A DNA stretch of 6,590 bases, from the NCBI GenBank assembly GCA_016219235.1, contig JACRBO010000039.1, forward strand, positions 1 to 6,590, read 5' to 3'. Made by a program: the position numbers and the translations under genes. The DNA comes from Chloroflexota bacterium. Its GTDB lineage: Bacteria; Chloroflexota; Anaerolineae; Fen-1058. Positions 1 through 5,559 of the stretch are shown in pieces (the stretch's first letter is position 1; the number at the start of each line of letters is the position of its first letter). Under the pieces are notes generated by a model that was not told the origin of the DNA, searched no databases, and was given only the letters and a program-made list of their open reading frames with translations.

Positions 1-2
1 CA

Positions 3-47
3 GCCGATGCTGAGTTGATTGAGCTGCCGCGCGATCCACAGGCGTGA
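3..47 (+). CDS. Possible C-terminal end of a convergent gene (partial)
   Basis: Of the three plus-strand frames at the left edge, only this one stays open for any length. It gives 14 codons ending in TGA (ADAELIELPRDPQA) with ordinary coding-like composition. If real, it is the tail of a plus-strand gene entering from the left and converging on the response regulator, which would fit a hairpin lying between the two at 184-228. The evidence is thin: 14 open codons can occur by chance, and all three minus-strand frames are also open over the first 60 bases. No function can be read from it. Bases 48-168 that follow show nothing firm except two distant 7-bp complementary arms (71-77 and 147-153). 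Confidence 0.25.
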   Translation, partial: ADAELIELPRDPQA

Positions 48-168
48 GACGAGGTGCGACTTAGCGGAGCGGTGCGCGCTCGGTGGTGTAGACGATTGAT
101 CACCGGAAGGAGGCGGAGGAATCTCCATCTATTTGCCGCGCCTGTTGCGCACCTATAGCGAAAGTTAG

Positions 169-231
169 CCACAAAAGAACACAAGGATCGCAAAGAGAGT
201 CTTTCTCGATGGTGTTCTTTGCGATCCTGTG
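169..231. repeat. Dispersed-type 9-bp-period repeat forming a hairpin
   Basis: Bases 169-195 read as three degenerate 9-bp units (ccacaaaag, aacacaagg, atcgcaaag). The end of this tract (184-196) is perfectly complementary to 216-228, giving a 13-bp stem with a 19-nt loop; with one bulged base the pairing extends to about 180 and 231. AC-rich tracts of the ccacaaag/aacacaaag kind are, from my recollection, common intergenic repeats in environmental bacteria, but copy number in this genome cannot be seen here. It lies about 40 bp past the response-regulator stop codon. Confidence 0.6.
184..228 (-). terminator. Possible terminator downstream of the response regulator
   Basis: A 13-bp perfect stem (aggatcgcaaaga with its complement, 184-196 and 216-228) lies 42 bp beyond the response-regulator stop. 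Read on the minus strand, the stem is followed by a loosely T-rich stretch (TGTGTTCTTTTG), not a clean U-tract. It could end the five-gene transcript or mark a boundary with a convergent gene. The stem is AT/GC mixed rather than GC-packed and belongs to a repeat-like sequence, so termination is only a guess. Confidence 0.3.
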
Positions 232-270
232 CGGCAAACCAGGTAATTGAACCTTGCCGGGAAAGCCGCC

Positions 271-927
271 TTAATCGAGACTGATGATGCCTTTACGCAG
301 CGCGTACTTCACCAGATCGGTGGCGCTGTGGATGCCCAGCTTGTCCATCAAATTGGTGCGATGGACGCCCACCGTTTTGATGCTCAATTGTAACCGATCG
401 GCGATCTCGCGCACCGAGCAACCTTCGGCCAGCAGCTGCAGGACTTCCCGCTCCCGATCGGTCAGCTTGCCATGATGGTCGCCTTCGGGCGGCGCGCCGG
501 TATGCTTGAGGTATTCGTCGATGACGGTCTTCGAGACCGACGGGCTGAGAAACGAATCGCCGCGATGCACGGCCTGAATGGCCGAGATCAATTCGGCGGG
601 AGCGGCCTGCTTGACCACGTAGCCCGAAGCGCCGGCCTGCAAAGCCTGACTGACATATTCTTCGTTGGTATACATGGTCAGGGCCAGCACTTTGACCTGC
701 GGAAACATCTTCTTGATTTGCCGTGTGGCCTCCAGCCCGTTGAGGTGCGGCATGGTAATGTCCATCAACACCACGTCGGGCTGCAGCGTTTCAACTTGCT
801 TGATGGCCTCCCAGCCGTCCTCGGCCTCGCCGACGACTTCGATGCCGCTCTTCGCGTCGAACAGCGAGCAGATGCCCTTCCGCACGATGGTATGATCTTC
901 GGCCACCACGACGGTGATCTTGTTCAC
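271..927 (-). CDS. NarL/FixJ-family response regulator (receiver + LuxR-type HTH)
   Basis: This is a 218-residue cytoplasmic DNA-binding response regulator, the usual length for the NarL family. The N-terminal receiver (about 3-120) has the acidic pair E10/D11, the phospho-acceptor D56 in LMDITMP, the switch threonine T84 and the conserved lysine K106. A short linker leads to a LuxR-type helix-turn-helix (about 153-215) with the typical LTDREREVLQLLAEG and IADRLQLSIKTV motifs. Where most relatives have KTVEVH it reads KTVGVH. The start is GTG at 927, which overlaps the TGA of the upstream histidine kinase as GTGA. A GGAG at 936-939 sits 8 nt upstream of it, so translational coupling is likely. 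Its partner is almost certainly the adjacent HisKA_3 kinase, the kinase class that normally pairs with NarL-type regulators. Its target promoters are unknown; the sugar-uptake genes immediately upstream are candidates by position only. Confidence 0.95.
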   Translation of the reverse strand: MNKITVVVAEDHTIVRKGICSLFDAKSGIEVVGEAEDGWEAIKQVETLQPDVVLMDITMPHLNGLEATRQIKKMFPQVKVLALTMYTNEEYVSQALQAGASGYVVKQAAPAELISAIQAVHRGDSFLSPSVSKTVIDEYLKHTGAPPEGDHHGKLTDREREVLQLLAEGCSVREIADRLQLSIKTVGVHRTNLMDKLGIHSATDLVKYALRKGIISLD

Positions 928-2135
928 AGCCCGGTCTCCAGCGGAATCTCAATGGACACCTGCGTGCCGTGTCCCGGCTCCGAGTAGAGGCTGAAGGCGC
1001 CGCCCAGCAGTGTCACCCGCTCGCGCATCCCCAGCAGACCGATCCCCTGTTTCGGCAGGCTGCCGTTGAACACGTGCTGCACGTCGAAGCCGCGGCCATT
1101 ATCCTCGATATGTGCGATCACGGTCGCGCCGCTGCGGTGCAGCCGCAACTGCACGGTGCTGGCCTGCGCGTGGCGCGACACATTCGTGAGCGCCTCTTGA
1201 AAGATTCGATAGAGGGCCGTTTCCACGTGCGCCGGTAATCGTTCCTCAAGATTACTGATGTCCAATCGAACGTCGAGGTTGACGCGCTGCGCGTACTGCC
1301 GGATATACCACTGCAAGGCCGGAGCCAGTCCCAGATCGTCCAGCATGGCCGGGCGCAGTCGAAAGGACAATTCTCGAATCTGCTCCAGCGTCTGATCGAC
1401 CAGCGACTTCGCTTCGGCCAATCGATCGTGGAGGGCGGGCGTACCCGCGGCGGGCGTGCCCGCGCCATCGAGTTCCTGCGTGACCGCAGCCAGATCGATG
1501 CTGATCGCCGTCAGGGCCTGACCCATTTCGTCGTGAAGTTCGCGGGCCAGCTGCTTGCGCTCGGCCTCTTGCACTTCGGTGAGTTTTTGATTCAGCGCGC
1601 GCAGTTGTTCGCGCTGCTGGTCAATCGCCTCGAACAGCCGCTCTCGTTCGACCTGGCTGCTCAACTCCAATTGTTGGTTCTTCTCTTGCAGGCTCAAAGT
1701 CAAGTCTTGCAAACGCAGATGAGTTCTAACTCTGGCCAGTACCTCTTCCTGATGGAGTGGCTTCGTCACGTAATCGACCGCGCCCGCTTCAAAGCCCTTC
1801 ACTTTGTCTTCGACGCTGGTCAGCGAGGTCATGAAGATCACGGGGATATCTTTGGTTGCCTCCAGACTCTTCAACTGGCGGCACGTCTCAAAGCCGTCCA
1901 TGCCCGGCATCAAGATGTCCAGCAGGATAATGTCCGGCCGATTGTACTTCACCCGTTTGAGTGCGGTCTCGCCGCTGCGCGCGATGCGAATGCCAAAGCC
2001 GTAGCTTTCCAGATAGTTGACGACCACGCCCAGATTGATCGGCGTATCGTCCACGATCAGAATGTTGTAGTCCGGAAAGTGAATCCCGGAATTCTTCAGT
2101 GTTGCGCGGCTCTTCGTTTTCAACTCGGTCGGCAC
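924..2135 (-). CDS. Soluble hybrid sensor kinase: receiver - coiled coil - HisKA_3 - HATPase
   Basis: This is a cytoplasmic histidine kinase of 403 residues from the chosen start. Order of domains: receiver (about 23-140; D29/D30, phospho-acceptor D73 in LLDILMPGMDG, T103, K125); a Gln/Glu-rich helical coiled-coil linker (about 143-195); HisKA_3 dimerisation domain with phospho-acceptor H201 in ELHDEMGQALTA; and HATPase_c with the N-box around N318 (FQEALTNVSRHA), G1 box DNGRGFD (D345) and G2 box GIGLLGMRER (about 364-373). There is no membrane segment, signal peptide or PAS/GAF sensor, so input presumably comes through the receiver or a protein partner. I chose GTG at 2135 because GAGG (2144-2147) lies 8 nt upstream. 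An in-frame ATG at 2198 has no Shine-Dalgarno sequence, and the extra residues it would add (MNCALCIVHCP...) are translated repeat. It overlaps the response regulator by 4 bp. A 5-residue duplication (GTPAA/GTPAL, 226-235) sits between the HisKA_3 helices. Confidence 0.92.
   Translation of the reverse strand: MPTELKTKSRATLKNSGIHFPDYNILIVDDTPINLGVVVNYLESYGFGIRIARSGETALKRVKYNRPDIILLDILMPGMDGFETCRQLKSLEATKDIPVIFMTSLTSVEDKVKGFEAGAVDYVTKPLHQEEVLARVRTHLRLQDLTLSLQEKNQQLELSSQVERERLFEAIDQQREQLRALNQKLTEVQEAERKQLARELHDEMGQALTAISIDLAAVTQELDGAGTPAAGTPALHDRLAEAKSLVDQTLEQIRELSFRLRPAMLDDLGLAPALQWYIRQYAQRVNLDVRLDISNLEERLPAHVETALYRIFQEALTNVSRHAQASTVQLRLHRSGATVIAHIEDNGRGFDVQHVFNGSLPKQGIGLLGMRERVTLLGGAFSLYSEPGHGTQVSIEIPLETGL
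1435..1464. repeat. 15-bp tandem duplication inside the histidine kinase gene
   Basis: The unit gcgggcgtacccgcg (1435-1449) is followed directly by a copy with a single change (1450-1464, g for a at the ninth base). Each unit is itself nearly palindromic. It is in frame and encodes GTPAA-GTPAL in a region of HisKA_3 that tolerates length change, so it should be neutral or nearly so. It looks like recent slippage or duplication. Confidence 0.8.
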
Positions 2136-2157
2136 AGTTGTAGCCTCAATACCAGCG

Positions 2158-2186
2158 ATTGTACTCGGACAATGGACAATGCACAA
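2158..2186 (-). promoter_or_regulatory. Candidate sigma70-type promoter for the two-component genes
   Basis: On the minus strand a TTGTGC (2186-2181) and a TACAAT (2163-2158) are separated by exactly 17 bp. The -10 matches TATAAT at 5 of 6 positions; the -35 matches TTGACA at only 3 of 6. A transcript would begin near 2151, leaving a short leader that contains the GAGG at 2147-2144 before the GTG start at 2135. The -35 and most of the spacer lie within the 7-bp repeat array. Such hexamers arise easily by chance, and the kinase-to-regulator stretch could instead be read through from upstream. Confidence 0.3.
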
Positions 2187-2259
2187 TGCACAGTTCATAG
2201 TTATTTGTAATTACCCGGTTCCCGTCGCCCGTCACTTTTCACTCTTCACTTTTCACTGC
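2169..2259. repeat. Phase-locked array of degenerate 7-bp units between kinase genes
   Basis: Two runs of 7-bp repeats are visible: acaatgg, acaatgc, acaatgc, acagttc from 2169, and tcacttt, tcactct, tcacttt, tcactgc from 2232. The distance between the run starts is 63 bp, exactly nine units, so both share one phase. The units between them drift gradually (for example ttacccg, gttcccg, tcgcccg). The whole stretch can therefore be read as 13 consecutive heptamers. This resembles the heptanucleotide STRR repeats known from filamentous cyanobacteria in style, not necessarily in origin. The array overlaps the last codons of the FGGY kinase and an upstream ATG of the histidine kinase frame. Confidence 0.7.
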
Positions 2260-3756
2260 TAAGTCCTCAAAGGTGGGCGCAAGCGAACGATACAGCCCCC
2301 GATAAATCTCCGCCTGCCGATGGTAGCGCGCCCTGACGGCGGGACGCGGCTGATACACTGATGTGCTATAGCGAACGGTGGCCTCACACGCCTCACCGAA
2401 ATCTGAATATACGCCGACTCCAATTCCGGCCAACAAGGCCGCACCCAGCGCCGCGGCTTCTTGCGTCTCTGATTTGATCACGTCCGCGTCGAAGATGTTG
2501 GCTTGCAGCTGCAACCACAGCGAATGTTGTGTGCCGCCGCCCGAAGCCACAATTCTTTCGATCGACAGCCCCATTGAGCGCATCAGATCAAGCCCGTCGA
2601 GCAGCGAGAACACCACACCTTCCATCACGGCGCGCGTCAGATGTCGCCAGGTGTGACGCAGCGTCAGGCCGCAAAAAACGCCGCGCGCGTTGGGATCCAT
2701 GTGCGGCGTGCGTTCGCCTTCAAGGTAGGGAAGATAGATCAGACCTTCCGCGCCGGGTTCGGTTGTTGCCGCGGCGTCGGCCATTGCTTGATACGTGTAC
2801 TGGCCAGACAACACCTCATCGCGCAACCAACGGAGGCTGAGGCCAGCGGCTAACGTGGCCGCTTCCCAATGCCATTGATTGGGGATGGCGTGGCAAAACG
2901 TGTGCAAGCGCAGCTGTGGATCGCTTTGATACTGCTCGATGGGCGTAAACAGCTGTCCGCCCGTGCCGATGGTGCAGGACACAATTCCGGGGCGGATCAA
3001 GCCGTTGCCAATCGCTTGAGCTTCCTGATCGCCTGCGCCGCACATTACGGGCAACCCGGCGATCAAGTTCATCGCATCGGCCATCTGGGATGTGAGATGT
3101 CCAATCGGCGCGGCGGATTCAAACAACGGGGGCAAGATGTCGAGAGGAATTCCAGCCGCGTCAGCCAACTCGCTGCACCACGTTCGATGTTGAACATCGA
3201 GCAAGGCCGTTGACGAAGCATCGGAATAATCGGTGCCGAGTTCACCTGTCAACCGGAAGCGCACGTAGTCTTTGGGCAGGAGGACGTGCGCCAATCGATC
3301 CCACGTGGCCGGTTCGGATTCTTTCAGCCACAACAACGACGCCAGCATGAAGCCGGGCGCGATCGGGTTGCCGATCCACTGCGCGAGTTGTGCTGCTCCG
3401 ATTCGTTCGCGCAACGCGGTGACTTGCGGCGCGCTGCGTCGATCGAGCCACAAGATCGCCGGACTCAGGACGCGCCGATCGCGATCGAGACAGACCGTGC
3501 TGTGCATCTGGCCCGAAAAGCCGAGACCCGCGATCGAGTTGCGATCAACGCTGGAGCGATCAACCACCTCGCGCACGGCGGACACCGCCGCCTCAACCCA
3601 GGTTTCGGGGTCCTGTTCCGCCCGGCCTGGTTGTGGAGTATTTGGCGCGTAGCCGCGAAAGGCGAGTCCCAGCACCTGCCCGGCGCGATCGACCAGCACA
3701 CACTTGAGACCCGATGTGCCGATGTCGAGGCCGAGCAAACACTCCTGAGAGTTCAT
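2239..3756 (-). CDS. xylB: Xylulokinase-like FGGY carbohydrate kinase
   Basis: This kinase likely phosphorylates D-xylulose (or a related ketose/polyol) with ATP in the cytoplasm, feeding the pentose phosphate pathway. At 505 residues it is close to the normal length for XylB. The first FGGY domain starts with LLGLDIGTSG (D11) and carries GRAEQDPETW (44-53), the substrate-site SGQMH (81-85), ILWLDRR (101-107) and LLPKDYVRFRLTGE (159-172). The probable catalytic base is D243 in GAGDQEA. The second domain has GTGG (264-267), YLEGERTPH (344-352) and the ATP-site SGGG (405-408). These line up end to end with E. coli XylB from memory, but GDN there is GDQ here and WND is WLD, so the exact substrate is uncertain. 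I chose ATG at 3756 because LLGLDIGTSG follows at once and a GGAAAG precedes it; a TTG at 3843 would add repeat-derived residues. The C-terminal VKSEE and the TGA stop come from the 7-bp repeat array. It follows the sugar ATPase by 144 bp in the same orientation. Confidence 0.88.
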   Translation of the reverse strand: MNSQECLLGLDIGTSGLKCVLVDRAGQVLGLAFRGYAPNTPQPGRAEQDPETWVEAAVSAVREVVDRSSVDRNSIAGLGFSGQMHSTVCLDRDRRVLSPAILWLDRRSAPQVTALRERIGAAQLAQWIGNPIAPGFMLASLLWLKESEPATWDRLAHVLLPKDYVRFRLTGELGTDYSDASSTALLDVQHRTWCSELADAAGIPLDILPPLFESAAPIGHLTSQMADAMNLIAGLPVMCGAGDQEAQAIGNGLIRPGIVSCTIGTGGQLFTPIEQYQSDPQLRLHTFCHAIPNQWHWEAATLAAGLSLRWLRDEVLSGQYTYQAMADAAATTEPGAEGLIYLPYLEGERTPHMDPNARGVFCGLTLRHTWRHLTRAVMEGVVFSLLDGLDLMRSMGLSIERIVASGGGTQHSLWLQLQANIFDADVIKSETQEAAALGAALLAGIGVGVYSDFGEACEATVRYSTSVYQPRPAVRARYHRQAEIYRGLYRSLAPTFEDLAVKSEE

Positions 3757-3819
3757 AAACTTTCCAGGCAAGACGCGCTTAGGTTCGACATCCACAATAA
3801 CAAAACTTCGGGACGCAGA

Positions 3820-3840
3820 CCCTGGCACTGCCCGCCAGGG
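3820..3840. repeat. 7-bp perfect hairpin in the ATPase-kinase gap
   Basis: The arms ccctggc (3820-3826) and gccaggg (3834-3840) are exact complements around a 7-nt loop. On the minus strand no U-tract follows, so it does not look like an intrinsic terminator. In the middle of an operon it may act as a processing or mRNA-stability structure, or be the edge of a dispersed repeat. Confidence 0.6.
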
Positions 3841-3850
3841 CAAGTGTAAA

Positions 3851-3893
3851 CGCTGATTTCGCTGATTTCGCTCTTGATCTGCGTTAATCAGCG
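3851..3893. repeat. Inverted 9-bp repeats just downstream of the ATPase gene
   Basis: Two perfect units cgctgattt (3851-3859, 3860-3868) are followed by cgct. The opposing arm atctgcgtt-aatcagcgt (3877-3894) contains aatcagcg (3886-3893), the exact complement of cgctgatt. The result is a stem that can pair in two registers, 7 bp from the ATPase stop codon. Sequences of the aatcagcg/atctgcgtt type are, from my recollection, widespread intergenic repeats in environmental genomes; their number here is unknown. Confidence 0.65.
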
Positions 3894-3900
3894 TCCAATA

Positions 3901-5415
3901 TTAGGTCATGGCCGCTTGAGTATGACTGCCGGTGGCGTACACCATGATCGATTCTTCGCTGGCTTCGGCGCGCGACAATTCTTTCACGAGCTTGCCCTCG
4001 TGCATCACCAGCACCCGATCGCTCATGCCCAACACTTCGGGCAACTCCGACGAAATCATGATCAGGCCCACACCCTGTTCGGCCAGCTGCGCCATGAGCT
4101 GATAGATCTCGGCTTTGCTGCCCACGTCGATGCCGCGCGTGGGTTCGTCCATGAGCAGCACGCGCGCGCCGATGTTGAGCCAGCGCGCCAGCACCACCTT
4201 TTGCTGATTGCCGCCGCTCATGTTGCCGACGATGAAGTTGGCATTGGGCGCTTTGATTTTCAGCTGATCGATCAACCTGGCCACAACGCCGGTTTCGCGG
4301 CGCAGCCGGATGATGCCCGCCTGACACAATGCTTTCAAGCCGGAGATGGTGGTATTGGTAGAGACCGATAATTTGAGGAACAGTCCTTCGGCCTTGCGAT
4401 CTTCCGTCACCAGCGCCACCCGATGGCGAATCGCGTCTTGCGGCGAGCGCACCGTCAACGACTCGCCCGCCAGCGTGATCGTGCCCTGATGCGGGTCGGC
4501 GCCAAAGATCGCGCGGGCCAACTCGGTGCGACCCGCGCCGCGCATGCCCGCAATCCCGACGATTTCACCCGCGCGCACGTGAAACGAAATATCGTGCAAC
4601 ACGCCGGGCCGATTGATGTTGTTGACTTCCATCAGCACGTCGCCCACGGCCGCGGTGCGTTTGGGGTAAACGTCTTGTAGATCGCGCCCGATCATCATGC
4701 GCACCAGTTCCGGCATGGTCACGTCGGCGACATCGCGCGTGCCGACCAGTCGGCCATCCTTCAGCACCGTCACCCGATCGGCGATGTCGAATATCTCGAC
4801 CAGCCGGTGTGAAATGTAGATGATGGCGATGCCTTCCGCCTTGAGTGCGCGAATGATCTGGTACAGCTTCTCCAGGTCTTTGTCTCCGAGCACGGCCGAC
4901 GGCTCATCCATAATCAGCAGGCGCGTCTCGCGCGCCAGGGCCTTGGCGATTTCGACGAGCTGCTGCTCGGCCACGGTCAACTTTGAGGCGGGAACATCCA
5001 TCGGCAGTTTGATGCCCAGACGGTTTAAGATCTCTTCGGCGCGAGTTTTGGCGAGACCCCAATCGACCAGTGGCCCCCGGTGCGGCAAGTGACCCAGAAA
5101 AATGTTCTCCGGCACGGTCAGATCAGGCCCCAGGTTGAATTCCTGATAGATCGTCGAGATGCCCAACTGCTGCGCGTGGTGGGGCGTCTTAATCTCGATC
5201 GGCTTGCCCTGATACAGAATCTCGCCGCGATCTTTGGGATAAGCGCCGGACAGAATTTTGATCAAGGTTGATTTGCCCGCGCCGTTCTCGCCCAGCAACG
5301 CATGGACTTCACCCTCGCGAATGTCGAGGTCGACCGACTCTAGCGCCTGAACGCCGGGGAACGCTTTACTAAGCCCCTTGATCTCAAGCAGGACTTTGTC
5401 GTTGGAAGCGGCCAT
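3901..5415 (-). CDS. CUT2-type sugar ABC importer ATPase (RbsA/XylG/MglA family)
   Basis: This 504-residue protein has two fused nucleotide-binding cassettes, the normal size and layout for ATPases that drive monosaccharide import at the inner face of the membrane. Cassette 1: Walker A GENGAGKST (42-50), Q-loop Q91, the family's unusual signature LTVAEQQ (146-152), Walker B LLIMDEP (166-172) and switch H203. Cassette 2: a degenerate Walker A GMRGAGRT (290-297, Arg for Lys), VTEDRK (336-341), a good signature MSGGNQQK (399-406) and LLMDEPTRGIDVG (420-432). Its H-loop position reads SSELPE with Glu for His. These departures in cassette 2 are normal for this family and imply one efficient ATP site. 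The ATG at 5415 is preceded by AGGAG (5424-5428) with 8-nt spacing; an in-frame TTG at 5442 is much less likely. It lies 144 bp after the permease. The substrate (xylose, ribose, galactose or another sugar) cannot be told from the ATPase; the kinase next door favours a pentose. Confidence 0.95.
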   Translation of the reverse strand: MAASNDKVLLEIKGLSKAFPGVQALESVDLDIREGEVHALLGENGAGKSTLIKILSGAYPKDRGEILYQGKPIEIKTPHHAQQLGISTIYQEFNLGPDLTVPENIFLGHLPHRGPLVDWGLAKTRAEEILNRLGIKLPMDVPASKLTVAEQQLVEIAKALARETRLLIMDEPSAVLGDKDLEKLYQIIRALKAEGIAIIYISHRLVEIFDIADRVTVLKDGRLVGTRDVADVTMPELVRMMIGRDLQDVYPKRTAAVGDVLMEVNNINRPGVLHDISFHVRAGEIVGIAGMRGAGRTELARAIFGADPHQGTITLAGESLTVRSPQDAIRHRVALVTEDRKAEGLFLKLSVSTNTTISGLKALCQAGIIRLRRETGVVARLIDQLKIKAPNANFIVGNMSGGNQQKVVLARWLNIGARVLLMDEPTRGIDVGSKAEIYQLMAQLAEQGVGLIMISSELPEVLGMSDRVLVMHEGKLVKELSRAEASEESIMVYATGSHTQAAMT

Positions 5416-5452
5416 CGTTTTGACTCCTAATTCGGGTTGCAACTATTCAGGC

Positions 5453-5556
5453 GTCATTGCGAGGAGCGCAGTTTGCGACGAAGCAATCTTTGGCACGGCT
5501 AGCGACATTCTTTGATTGGCCTGGAGATTGCTTCGCGAAAAGATGCTCGCAATGAC
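5453..5556. repeat. Inverted-repeat element (MITE/REP-like) between permease and ATPase genes
   Basis: The outer ends are exact 11-bp inverted repeats, gtcattgcgag (5453-5463) and ctcgcaatgac (5546-5556). A second exact 10-bp pair, gaagcaatct (5480-5489) and agattgcttc (5525-5534), lies inside. The arms are imperfect between these blocks and enclose a 35-nt loop. The element fills most of the 144-bp gap, starting 3 bp past the permease stop and ending about 25 bp before the ATPase Shine-Dalgarno. From recollection, the sequence gtcattgcgagg...gaagcaatct recurs as a dispersed palindromic repeat in many unrelated bacterial genomes. No coding capacity or target-site duplication is evident. Confidence 0.8.
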
Positions 5557-5559
5557 TTC

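Noticed and set aside
1..60. Possible minus-strand gene start leaving the left edge (GTG at 39)
   Set aside because: No Shine-Dalgarno sequence precedes it and the plus-strand tail at 3-47 is the slightly better reading.
1428..2210. Long open frame on the plus strand opposite the histidine kinase (260 codons)
   Set aside because: It lies antisense to a clearly conserved kinase, shows no recognisable motif, and follows from codon bias in the opposite strand.
3470..3490. gatcgcgatcg motif and frequent cgatcg hexamers, reminiscent of cyanobacterial HIP1
   Set aside because: Only a single HIP1-like octamer stands out and the rest fit a GC-rich codon pattern; not enough for a claim.
3286..3849. 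Long open plus-strand frame opposite the FGGY kinase
   Set aside because: Antisense shadow of a gene with strong family motifs; composition is rich in Arg and His with no domain.
3884..4327. Minus-strand frame overlapping the end of the ATPase in another frame
   Set aside because: The ATPase frame here contains the conserved cassette 2 signature and Walker B; the alternative is low-complexity His/Arg-rich.
4524..4547. Loss of the Walker A lysine in the second ATPase cassette
   Set aside because: GMRGAGRT-type degeneracy is standard in RbsA/MglA/XylG proteins and not a sign of decay.
3757..5559. Both inter-gene gaps around the ATPase are exactly 144 bp
   Set aside because: The two gaps hold unrelated sequence and their lengths depend on start-codon choice; most likely coincidence.
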